Source: Deltaproteobacteria bacterium (GTDB taxonomy: Bacteria > Desulfobacterota > Binatia > Binatales > Binataceae). Taken from it: a DNA stretch of 64,000 nucleotides. Location: assembly GCA_021831785.1 (NCBI GenBank), contig JAKBMB010000020.1, positions 124,001 through 188,000 of the forward strand, in the 5' to 3' direction. The translations under genes were made by a program, and so were the position numbers. The notes below the pieces were generated by a model. It was not told the origin of the DNA. It made no database searches and worked only from the letters and a program-made list of their open reading frames with translations. Position 1 is the first letter of the stretch; each line of letters starts with the position of its first letter. Of this stretch, positions 34,508-45,806 are shown piece after piece.

Positions 34508-34781
34508 CAAGTCCGCTATTGCGCTTTACTCCTCGGTACAGCCTCGATTAGACTGCGATTAGGGCCGCAAGCCTAGAATGATGGTTCGGGCGAATGCGGC
34601 CGAGAGGTTGGTAGGCGGGCTTTGCTGAAATGCCCGCGAGAAACTAACGAGGGTAGGCTGCCTGGATCCGGCCGGACCGGGACCGCCAACCGATGTACGC
34701 GCGGATTTGCGCGCGGTTGCGGTTTTCCGACGGGGCTGCCGGCATCAGGGCAGTCCCGTTTTCTTTTCGACGGAGACCGCG
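34508..34781 (+). promoter_or_regulatory. Hairpin-rich leader upstream of panB
   Basis: About 270 nt with several simple hairpins: GCGGGC/GCCCGC around an 11-nt loop (about 34616-34638), a tccggccgga palindrome (about 34668), CGCGC/GCGCG (about 34698-34712), and the terminator at 34731-34767 that ends 14 nt before panB. A terminator this close to the start codon suggests attenuation or an RNA switch. A pan RNA motif is known upstream of panB in some phyla; I could not match it with confidence. Confidence 0.4.
34731..34767 (+). terminator. Intrinsic terminator just upstream of panB
   Basis: CGGGGCTGCC (34731-34740) pairs with GGCAGTCCCG (34749-34758) in a 10-bp stem with one G-T pair and an 8-nt loop, followed by TTTTCTTTT (34759-34767). 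The stem strength and T tract fit a Rho-independent terminator. It could end the PDZ transcript or control panB by attenuation. Confidence 0.75.
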
Positions 34782-35600
34782 ATGACAGATAAGATTCGCG
34801 TGCCGGACTTGCTCCGGATGAAGGCCGAAGGGCGGCGGATTACGATGCTGACGGCGTACGATTATCCTTTTGCGCGCATCTTCGACGCCGCCGGAGTCGA
34901 CGCTCTGCTGGTCGGCGATAGCCTGGGAATGACCGTGCAGGGACAGCAGAGCACGCTGCCGGTCACCGTCGATCAGGTGATCTATCATGTGCAGATGGTG
35001 GCGCGCGGGCGCCGGCGCGCCCTGGTCATCGCCGACATGCCGTTTTTGTCGTATCAGGCCAGTATTGAGCAAGCCTTGCTCAACGCCGGCCGGCTCATCA
35101 AGGAGGGTGGCGCCGAGGCGGTGAAACTTGAAGGCGGCGCGACGATCGCCCCGACGGTGCGTCGTTTGTCCGAGATCGACGTGCCCGTGATGGGTCATAT
35201 CGGCCTCACCCCCCAGTCGGTGCATCGAATGGGCGGGTTTCGCGTACAAGGGCGCGCCGCAAGGCCCGGTGTAAGGCCGCCGGAGATGCTGCTCAAGGAC
35301 GCTGCGGCGCTGGAAGAAGCCGGGGTCTTTGCCATCGTGCTCGAGGCAATCCCGGCGCCGGTCGCGGCCGAGATAACCGCGCAGGTGCGCGTGCCGACGA
35401 TAGGAATCGGCGCCGGCCCGGCGTGCGACGGCCAAGTTCTGGTGATGCACGATTTGCTGGGGTTAACCGCGTGCGACCCTCCCAGGTTCGCTAAGGTCTA
35501 CGCCGCGCTGTGGCGCGAAGCGGGCGAGGCCGCCGGCCGTTACCTCGCCGACGTGCGCGAAGGTCGCTTTCCCGGCCCGGAGAATTCCTACCAGGACTGA
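34782..35600 (+). CDS. panB: 3-methyl-2-oxobutanoate hydroxymethyltransferase
   Basis: First committed step of pantothenate synthesis: ketopantoate from 2-oxoisovalerate and methylene-THF. The ATG at 34782 gives 272 aa. Barrel motifs: MLTAYDYPFARIFDAAGVD, LVGDSLGMTVQG, KLEGG, HIGLTPQSVHRMGGFRVQGR and TIGIGAGPACDGQVLVMHD. An in-frame extension upstream would read through the terminator hairpin and is rejected. panC follows 66 nt later. Confidence 0.96.
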   Translation: MTDKIRVPDLLRMKAEGRRITMLTAYDYPFARIFDAAGVDALLVGDSLGMTVQGQQSTLPVTVDQVIYHVQMVARGRRRALVIADMPFLSYQASIEQALLNAGRLIKEGGAEAVKLEGGATIAPTVRRLSEIDVPVMGHIGLTPQSVHRMGGFRVQGRAARPGVRPPEMLLKDAAALEEAGVFAIVLEAIPAPVAAEITAQVRVPTIGIGAGPACDGQVLVMHDLLGLTACDPPRFAKVYAALWREAGEAAGRYLADVREGRFPGPENSYQD

Positions 35601-35666
35601 GCGGCGAGCCGGCCGCGCGGCGCAATCTACGAGCGGGCGGCGAGCGCGCAGCAAGAGTAAGTGCAT

Positions 35667-36530
35667 ATGGAAATAATCCGCGAGGCGGGCCAGATGCAGC
35701 GATGGGCCGAAACCGCCCGCTTGGCCGGAGAGAAAATCGCCTGTGTGCCGACCATGGGTTATCTGCACGAGGGTCATCTGAGCCTCATGCGCGAGGGGCG
35801 CCGGCGCGCGAGTAGGTTGGTCGTATCGGTTTTCGTCAATCCGACGCAATTCGGCCCGAGCGAGGACCTGAACTCCTATCCGCGGGATTTTGACCGCGAC
35901 TGCGCGCTGATGGAGGCTATACCGGTCGACACGGTTTTCGCTCCGCAGCCGGCCGACCTGTACCCGCCCGGTTTCCAGACCTGGGTCGAAGCGGCCGAGA
36001 TCACCCGGGGCCTTTGCGGCGCTTATCGCCCGGGCCATTTTCGCGCGGTCGCGACCGTCGTGGCCAAGCTCTTCAATATCATCAAGCCGCATGTGGCGCT
36101 TTTCGGCGAAAAAGATTACCAGCAGCTTCGCACGATTGAACAAATGGTGCGCGACCTCAACTTCGACGTGGAGATTGTCGCGATGCCGATCGTGCGCGAG
36201 GCGGACGGGCTGGCAATGAGCTCGCGCAACGCCTACCTGTCGCCCGAGCAGCGCGCCTCGGCGCTGGCGATCAGCCGCGCGCTTCGGGCGGCCGGCCAGA
36301 AGCTAGCGCAAGGTGTCAGGCGGGCGCAGGAACTCCGCGAAGCGGCCCGCGTCGTGCTCGATGCGGCCGGCGAGCTCAACGTCCAGTATCTGGAGGTGGT
36401 CGACGCGCAAACGCTTGAGCCCATCGGCCTAATCGAGGCGCCGGTTCTGGTCGCGATCGCGGCCTGGGCGGGCCGCACGCGCCTCATCGACAACTGCGTG
36501 CTCGTCCCGCCGCCCGCGCCCACTCCCTGA
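35667..36530 (+). CDS. panC: Pantothenate synthetase
   Basis: Condenses pantoate with beta-alanine through a pantoyl-adenylate. The ATG at 35667 gives 287 aa (a GTG two codons upstream is possible). Motifs: TMGYLHEGHLSLM with the HxGH signature, VVSVFVNPTQFGPSEDL, GEKDYQQL, and LAMSSRNAYLS corresponding to KMSKS. Cotranscribed with panB. No panD is visible in the window. Confidence 0.96.
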   Translation: MEIIREAGQMQRWAETARLAGEKIACVPTMGYLHEGHLSLMREGRRRASRLVVSVFVNPTQFGPSEDLNSYPRDFDRDCALMEAIPVDTVFAPQPADLYPPGFQTWVEAAEITRGLCGAYRPGHFRAVATVVAKLFNIIKPHVALFGEKDYQQLRTIEQMVRDLNFDVEIVAMPIVREADGLAMSSRNAYLSPEQRASALAISRALRAAGQKLAQGVRRAQELREAARVVLDAAGELNVQYLEVVDAQTLEPIGLIEAPVLVAIAAWAGRTRLIDNCVLVPPPAPTP

Positions 36531-36718
36531 GCCCGGCTCGGTCGAGACGCGTGCGCGTACTACCTTGCCGCAGCCCTGGCGCGCGCAGTCTGCCGCTGTT
36601 CCCGGGTAAGCGGCACGGCAACGCGGCGACGCTATAATCCCCCAAAATATGTTATTTCAGAGACGCGGCGCGGGGAGTCATCGGCACTCTACCTAATATA
36701 GCGCTCACAACCTTGTAG

Positions 36719-36741
36719 TTGTGTTACATAGCGTGATACAA
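36719..36741. promoter_or_regulatory. Imperfect palindrome upstream of the second VapBC pair
   Basis: TTGTGTTAC (36719-36727) and GTGATACAA (36733-36741) are inverted arms matching at 7 of 9 positions around ATAGC, ending 8 nt before the antitoxin GTG. TAATAT at about 36694 could be the -10. The position fits an autoregulatory operator for the RHH antitoxin. Confidence 0.45.
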
Positions 36742-36749
36742 ATTCAACC

Positions 36750-37049
36750 GTGAGCGCTTTGAATGTCAGGGTCGACCCGGAAACCGCCGCCTTCCTTGAG
36801 CGCCTCGTACGCCAGACCGGCCGCACCAGGTCCGACCTCGTGCGCCAGGCGCTCGAAAGCCTGCACAAGCGCGCCTTTCAGCCGCGCGTTCCTGCGCCCG
36901 CCGAAACGATGACCCACCTGATCGGATGCTGGGACAGTGGCGGAATGCGCTTGTCCGAGCGTACCGGCGAGCGCTTCGCTCGACTGCTGCAAGAGAGAAA
37001 GCATGACCAACGTCCTGGTCGACGCCGGCCCGCTCGTCGCGCTTATTGA
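36750..37049 (+). CDS. RHH-type antitoxin (second VapBC pair)
   Basis: A 99-aa protein. SALNVRVDPETAAFLERLVR then TRSDLVRQALESLHKRAF is the classic ribbon-helix-helix pattern. The GTG start lacks an obvious SD. The 3' end overlaps the PIN gene by 47 nt, and the overlapping tail (QRPGRRRPARRAY) is probably unimportant for folding. This pair lies outside the tRNA-Pro island. Confidence 0.8.
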   Translation: MSALNVRVDPETAAFLERLVRQTGRTRSDLVRQALESLHKRAFQPRVPAPAETMTHLIGCWDSGGMRLSERTGERFARLLQERKHDQRPGRRRPARRAY

Positions 37050-37413
37050 CCGCAGCGACCCCTATCACCAGGTCTGCCGCGAGGCGCTTAGCACCATCAG
37101 TGACCCGTTGGGTACCGTTTGGCCTGCCTATACCGAAGCAATGTACTTGCTTAGGTCGTCCGCAAAGGCCCAGCGCGCATTGTGGGACATGATAAACGTC
37201 GGTGGTTTGCACCTTGTAGAGCTCGGGAACGAAGACTGTCCCCGTATGCGCGAGCTCATGTGGAAGTATCGGGACCTGCCGATGGATCTGGCGGATGCCG
37301 CCTTGGTCCGGATTGCCGAGCGCGAGAGAATCAGGCGCATCTTCACTATCGACCGCCACGACTTCGAGGTTTATCGACCGCAGCGATTGGGACGATTTGA
37401 CATCCTGCCGTAA
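37003..37413 (+). CDS. PIN-domain toxin RNase (second VapBC pair)
   Basis: A 136-aa PIN protein starting at the ATG 37003: NVLVDAGPLVALIDRSDPYH with the first Asp, YTEAMYLL with the Glu, MDLADAALVRIAE with the third acidic residue, and FTIDRHDFEVYRP with the fourth. The C-terminal IFTIDxxDF signature is that of the YPF/VapC-like PIN group. Coupled to the upstream RHH gene. Confidence 0.88.
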   Translation: MTNVLVDAGPLVALIDRSDPYHQVCREALSTISDPLGTVWPAYTEAMYLLRSSAKAQRALWDMINVGGLHLVELGNEDCPRMRELMWKYRDLPMDLADAALVRIAERERIRRIFTIDRHDFEVYRPQRLGRFDILP

Positions 37414-37666
37414 GGCCATTGGCGGCTCCTATTTACGTATCATAAAGGACGTCATCAAAGATTAAACGGGTGGGCGGGGTCAGAGAAATGGGGCGTCGGA
37501 AAATGCTCCGCCGCGTTACCGCTAAGGCCGGCGCTTGAGCTTGAGCGCGAAGAGCGGAGCCGCGTCTCGCTTCACGGCTTCGAGCCGCTAAGGCCGCCGA
37601 TTGCGCGGTCGCGAGATTAGTCGAGGCTCGCGTTACGAGGAGGTGACTCGGGCCGTAGTGTCGGGT

Positions 37667-39781
37667 TCACAGCGCCGGTGGCGCGAGGGCGGGCGGGTCG
37701 GTAGATGGGTGAAGATCCGGGGCCGGGGAAGCGTAGTAGCTCTGTTCCTCGCGGTCGAGGACGGCGGCCAAACCGTCGAGCTCCTGACGTATCTTGGCCG
37801 CGAGCTCCGAGTTGATTCCTTTGACTTGCGCCAGTTGCTCGGCCGTCGCCTCGCGGATGCGCTTTAAGCTGCCGAAATGGCGCAACAGCGCTTGCCGGCG
37901 GCGCGGGCCGACACCCTCGATATCGTCCAGCACCGAGCGCATCCGGGCCCGTCGGCGCAGGTCGCGATTATAGGAGATGGCGGAGCGATGGGCCTCGTCG
38001 CGCAGCCGCATCAGAAGAAAGAGCGCGTTGGAATTGCGCTTGAGCACGATCGGGTCCTTGCGCTGCGGCAAAAAGACCCGTTCTTCGGACTTTTCGACCC
38101 AGGCGTCGCGCGGGCTGTTGAGCACGTGCTGCTTGGCCAGCGCGATCGCGTCGATCCGGTCGCGCAGCTCAAGTTCGCGCAAAACCTCGAGCGCGACGTT
38201 GAGCTGGCCCTTACCGCCGTCGATCACGAGCAGGTCGGGAAATTCGCCCTCGGCTACGGCGCGCTCCAGACGGCGGCGCAAAACCTCGTACATGCTGGCG
38301 AAATCGTCCTGCCCCTGCACGCCGCGGATCCGATAGCGGCGGTAGAGGTCTTTGCGCGGCTCGCCTTCGTCGAAGACCACCTGCGAGGCGACGACCATCG
38401 CGCCCTGCAAGTTAGAGATGTCGTAGCACTCGATGCGCTTGGGCGTGTTGCGCAGGTGAAGCTTAAGCCTAAGCTCCTCGAGCATCCGCTCGCGCGTGCG
38501 CTCGTTGTCGCGACGCGCGGCAAAACTCTGGTGCGCGTTCTCCTGGGCCATTTCGACTAGCCGCAGCCGTTCGCCGCGCTGCGGCAGTATGAACTCGACT
38601 TTTTTGCGGCCGCGCTCGAACATCAGCTCGGCGCGCGCCTGGGCGTCCTCCAGCGGCGCGGGGAGGATGACCTCGTCCGGCAATTGGCGATCGGCAGCAT
38701 AAAAGCGCGAGAGCAACTGCGCGAAAACCTCGTCATCGCCGAACTCGAGGTCCTGAAAGCTCCAGGACTGGGTCGAGGTGAGCTTGCCGGAGCGCACGAG
38801 CAGTACGATCGCCTCGATGAAGCCGCCCTCGCGATAAAGCCCGAAGACGTCCTGGTCGCAGCCCATATGATGGACAACCGTCTGGCGCTCAACGGTTTTC
38901 TCGATCGCGCGAATCTGATCACGAATCCGTGCCGCGTTCTCGAACTCCAGGCGCTCGGCGCAAAAGCGCATGCGCTCGCGCATCTCGCGCAGCAGCTCCA
39001 GGCCCTTCCCCTCCAGCAGCATCGAGGCCGCCCGCAAATGATGCTCGTACTCGGCGCGATCGACGGCCAAGCAGCACGGGCCAAGGCATCGCTTGATCTG
39101 GTACTCAAGGCACGGGCGCGCGCGGTTTTTGAACACCGTGTCCGAACAGGTGCGCAGCGGGAAAAGCTTGCGGATAACATCGATCGTGGCGCGCAAGCCG
39201 TCGGCCGAGGCGAACGGTCCGAAGTAGCGGCTGCCGTCGCGGACGATCTTGCGCGTCACCATGATGCGCGGCCAGGAGTGATTGGTGATCTTCGCGCTGA
39301 GGTACGATTTATCGTCCTTGAGCCGAATGTTGTAGCGAGGCTTGTACTGCTTGATGAGGTTGTTTTCGAGGATCAGCGCTTCTTTTTCGCTCGCCGTGAC
39401 CAGGATTTCGAAATCGTGGACACGCGAGATCAGAAACCGAACCTGAACGCGGTTGTCCCCGCGCTCGCGAAAGTAAGCGCGAACGCGCGCGCGCAGCGAC
39501 TTTGCTTTGCCGACGTAGATGACCTTCCCGTTGCAATCTTTGAGTAGATAGACGCCGGGGTCGGTGGGCACGCAGTCAAGCTTCCCGCTCAACTGCGCGT
39601 CAAGTTTAGGCGCCGCGGCGTCGGCCGGCGCAAAGACAGGCCGATCGCCGCCGGCGGCTTGAGCCGGGTTGTCCGCGGGCTCGGCGGGTATCATCGCCGC
39701 GCTCTCCGGCGCCGGGTTTTGCGAATCGGCGGCGTCCTGCCGATCGAGCCCTTGCGGTTCGGCTGTGAGTTTGTCGCTCAT
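37667..39781 (-). CDS. uvrC: Excinuclease ABC subunit C
   Basis: Makes both incisions in nucleotide excision repair. The 704-aa protein has a GIY-YIG domain (DPGVYLLKDCNGKVIYVGKA), Cys-rich RPCLEYQIKRCLGPC, the UVR helix, an RNase H-like C-terminal nuclease (ECYDISNLQGAMVVAS, VIDGGKGQLN) and tandem HhH (IEGVGPRRRQALLRHFGS). The N-terminus carries about 65 extra Ala/Pro-rich residues before the GIY-YIG domain; internal starts would trim these. It follows uvrB by 87 nt on the same strand. Confidence 0.96.
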   Translation of the reverse strand: MSDKLTAEPQGLDRQDAADSQNPAPESAAMIPAEPADNPAQAAGGDRPVFAPADAAAPKLDAQLSGKLDCVPTDPGVYLLKDCNGKVIYVGKAKSLRARVRAYFRERGDNRVQVRFLISRVHDFEILVTASEKEALILENNLIKQYKPRYNIRLKDDKSYLSAKITNHSWPRIMVTRKIVRDGSRYFGPFASADGLRATIDVIRKLFPLRTCSDTVFKNRARPCLEYQIKRCLGPCCLAVDRAEYEHHLRAASMLLEGKGLELLREMRERMRFCAERLEFENAARIRDQIRAIEKTVERQTVVHHMGCDQDVFGLYREGGFIEAIVLLVRSGKLTSTQSWSFQDLEFGDDEVFAQLLSRFYAADRQLPDEVILPAPLEDAQARAELMFERGRKKVEFILPQRGERLRLVEMAQENAHQSFAARRDNERTRERMLEELRLKLHLRNTPKRIECYDISNLQGAMVVASQVVFDEGEPRKDLYRRYRIRGVQGQDDFASMYEVLRRRLERAVAEGEFPDLLVIDGGKGQLNVALEVLRELELRDRIDAIALAKQHVLNSPRDAWVEKSEERVFLPQRKDPIVLKRNSNALFLLMRLRDEAHRSAISYNRDLRRRARMRSVLDDIEGVGPRRRQALLRHFGSLKRIREATAEQLAQVKGINSELAAKIRQELDGLAAVLDREEQSYYASPAPDLHPSTDPPALAPPAL

Positions 39782-39867
39782 CGCCCCAATCGCCTACTTT
39801 AGCATCAGGGCCCAGCGCGAGAGACGGGCCCCTGCGGCTCGCCGGTCCCGCGCGGGGCGCGCGCGGC

Positions 39868-42033
<2,166 letters not shown>

Positions 42034-42132
42034 ATTATGCTTCAAAACCTTCCGCGCGCCGCCTGCCGTGGCGCGTGGAGCGCCGGCCAAGACGGCTGCG
42101 CGAAGCTATGCTCCGGCGGGCCGGCGGCCCGG

Positions 42133-43344
<1,212 letters not shown>

Positions 43345-43390
43345 AAGCCGGTCCTTTGCTGCCGCCTCGAGCGCCGCCGCGCCGGGCGTC

Positions 43391-44518
43391 TCAGACGATC
43401 GCTAACCCCTCGAAGGCACTGAAGCCGCGCGCGTTGCGCAGCCACATTTCGACCGGATGTTCGCGGATATAGCCGTGACCGCCGAGAATTTGCAGCGCGT
43501 TGTCGGTCGTCTTGAGCGCGACGCCGGCGGCGTAATGCTTTGCGCGCGAGCTCTCTTTGAGCGCGTTCAGTCCTTTGTCCAGCATGGTCGCCGCTTCCCA
43601 AGCGAGTAGGCGCGCGGCATCGATCTCGATCGCCATCTCGGCCAGCATGAAGGCGATCGCCTGTTTGGTTGCTATCGGCGCGCCGAAGGCGCGGCGCTCT
43701 TTGGCATAGTCGCGCGCGTATTCGAACGCTCCGCGAGACACTCCCACCGCCATGGCAGCCAGGGCGACGCGCGACTGCGCCACAAGGCGCGCCGCGTCGG
43801 CCGGTTGCTCACCGCCCAGACGCGCGTCGGGCGCGAGCCTTACGCCGTCGAGCTTGAGTTCGTAGGTCGCCAGCGCCTTGAGGCCCATGTTTTTTTCGCG
43901 CTCGACCACGGTTAGGCCGGGCGTGTCTCGCGCAACGATAAAGACCTGCGTCCCTTGCAAATCTCCGGCGCGCGCGCCGCCCGACTTATCTTCGCCGCGA
44001 GCGTAAACCAAAAACGCTTGGGCTTGCTCGCCCAACGGCACGCAGCATTTGTCGCCGCGCAGTGTGAAGCCGGAATGGTTGGGCGAGGCCACCGTGGCCA
44101 GGGCGCTTAGGTCGAAGTCGTAGCGCGGCTCCATCGCCGCCGCGGTAACGGCGGCGAAGCGCTCGGTGGCCACCAGAGGCAAAAAGCGCCGGCGTTGCTC
44201 TTCGGTCCCCATTTCCAGGAGCGGAAAGGCGAATAGCGCCGGCGCGGTGACGTGCAACGCTATCGCCAGATCGCCCCAGGCGAGCTCCTCCGCGACCAGA
44301 GTTCCGGTCAGGACCGAGCGTCGATCGCCGAATCCGCCGAGGGTCTCCGGAATGGGTCCGCGAGCCAGGCCAAGCTCCCAGGCCAGCTTCACCAGCTCCG
44401 GTGGTATCGCGCCGCTCTCGTCGGCCGAACGGGCCGCGGGCCGAACCTGGTCGCGGGCAAAGGCGCCGACCGTTTCACGCACCATCTTTTGCTCGCCGCT
44501 GAGCTCGAAGTCGATCAT
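43391..44518 (-). CDS. Acyl-CoA dehydrogenase (2)
   Basis: A 375-aa paralogue starting MIDFELSGEQKMVRETVGAF. The middle domain is divergent (AAAMEPRYDFDLSALATV in place of TEPxxGSD, and GDKCCVPLGEQA), suggesting altered substrate handling, but the C-terminal LQILGGHGYIREHPVEMWLR and ARGFSAFEGLAIV keep the catalytic-Glu position. Tandem divergent pairs of this sort often form heteromers in steroid or hydrocarbon degradation; that is inference. Confidence 0.9.
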   Translation of the reverse strand: MIDFELSGEQKMVRETVGAFARDQVRPAARSADESGAIPPELVKLAWELGLARGPIPETLGGFGDRRSVLTGTLVAEELAWGDLAIALHVTAPALFAFPLLEMGTEEQRRRFLPLVATERFAAVTAAAMEPRYDFDLSALATVASPNHSGFTLRGDKCCVPLGEQAQAFLVYARGEDKSGGARAGDLQGTQVFIVARDTPGLTVVEREKNMGLKALATYELKLDGVRLAPDARLGGEQPADAARLVAQSRVALAAMAVGVSRGAFEYARDYAKERRAFGAPIATKQAIAFMLAEMAIEIDAARLLAWEAATMLDKGLNALKESSRAKHYAAGVALKTTDNALQILGGHGYIREHPVEMWLRNARGFSAFEGLAIV

Positions 44519-44674
44519 CTTTTCCTTGTTCTATCCTTGTCCCTTATCTCTATCTCGGGGCGCGGCCCGCGCGCCGGTTTAAAGCCCGGCCTAACAAATT
44601 TTCGCCGGCTCGGGCGCCGCGCGGCGAAAAGCGGCTTGCGTCGAGCCGGCCGCCTTGCGGTGCGGATGCGCCGC

Positions 44675-45490
44675 TCACGACGGCATCGCGATCACGCTTG
44701 CCTGGAGGCCGGTTGGCCCCCCGCGCGCGGCGCGCCGCGAGAAGTATCGGTCGCTCGCGCATCTGGTGCAAGGTCCGATATCCATTATTGCATGCGGCGA
44801 GAGGCCAGCTTCAACCAGTTGATCGCGAAGCAGGCCTTTGAGGTCGAGGCGCGCCTTGCCCGCGCGGCCGGCTTCGAGATGGGACGAGGCGCTCGGCATC
44901 CGTGCGGCGAAGCGGTCGGCAAGCTCCTGATCAATCTCGAAGCAGCACTTGCCGATGGCCGGCCCGAGCGCAGCCTTGATACCGAGCGGCTGCGCGCCCA
45001 GCGCGGTGATCGCTCGCACGCCCTCGCGCGCGATATTGGCCAGCGCGCCGCGCCATCCGGCGTGCAGGGCGCCGACCGCAGGGCGCAGCGGGTCGTAAAG
45101 CAAAATCGGGACGCAATCGGCGGTGAGGACGGCCAGGGCCAGGTTCGCCTGCGCCGTCACTAAGCCATCGCCGGTCAGCTCGCGCGCTTGGTCGCCGTTC
45201 GGCGCCGCGATTGCCGCGCCCGGTCCGATGCGATGGACTTGATTGCCGTGAACCTGGCGCAGCTTGACCACGCCGGAGGATGGGCGCAGAAATTCGCCCA
45301 GGCGCTGCCAGTTGGCGGCTACGGCTTGCGAGCTGTCGCCGCAATTGGAGGCGAAATTGAGGCTCCGGTACGGCCCCAGACTGACGCCGCCGGCGCGGCC
45401 CAAAAAAGCGGCGCGCACGCCCGCCTCGGCCCAGGGAATGAGGGCCGCCGCGGCGAGCGGCGGTTTGCTGTTCTCTTCGCACCGGTTCAC
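44675..45490 (-). CDS. pgeF: Purine nucleoside phosphorylase-like / peptidoglycan editing factor (YfiH family)
   Basis: Multi-copper-oxidase_4 (DUF152) protein, 271 aa. Conserved residues: LRQVHGNQVH, the Cys of TADCVPILLYDP, VGALHAGWRGALANI with paired His, and LGPAIGKCCFEID. Family members act on purine nucleosides or remove mis-incorporated L-Ser from peptidoglycan precursors. Minus strand, divergent from the small gene before uvrA. Confidence 0.92.
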   Translation of the reverse strand: MNRCEENSKPPLAAAALIPWAEAGVRAAFLGRAGGVSLGPYRSLNFASNCGDSSQAVAANWQRLGEFLRPSSGVVKLRQVHGNQVHRIGPGAAIAAPNGDQARELTGDGLVTAQANLALAVLTADCVPILLYDPLRPAVGALHAGWRGALANIAREGVRAITALGAQPLGIKAALGPAIGKCCFEIDQELADRFAARMPSASSHLEAGRAGKARLDLKGLLRDQLVEAGLSPHAIMDIGPCTRCASDRYFSRRAARGGPTGLQASVIAMPS

Positions 45491-45575
45491 TTTGCCCCGT
45501 CTCCGTGGATAATCTAAGTAAGAATCTTATACCATGCCGACACGTTCCGGACGCCGGCTTTGAGGAGCCGCCTGT

Positions 45576-45797
45576 ATGAACGGCTATCGCTATTTGATCG
45601 AGCGCAACCGCTTGTTTTATGAGCTGGAGGACAAGCTACGGAAAATCGAACATCTGGCAGCGTCTGAAAGACTTCAGCGCAAAGCCGAGTTAGAGGCGGC
45701 GTTTGATCGTAAGGTCGCCAAGCTTTATGCCCAAGTCTCGGACGAGTACCCGGGTGAGCGGCGAAAAAACGCTCGGGCGCTTGCCGATCCGCATTAG
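45576..45797 (+). CDS. Small charged helical protein before uvrA
   Basis: A 73-aa, Glu/Lys/Arg-rich, all-helical protein ([20 protein letters not shown] then [20 protein letters not shown]). No family recognised. It ends 9 nt before the uvrA start codon, so cotranscription is likely. SD-like gaggag lies upstream of its ATG. Confidence 0.6.
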   Translation: MNGYRYLIERNRLFYELEDKLRKIEHLAASERLQRKAELEAAFDRKVAKLYAQVSDEYPGERRKNARALADPH

Positions 45798-45806
45798 TCC
45801 ACCCGG

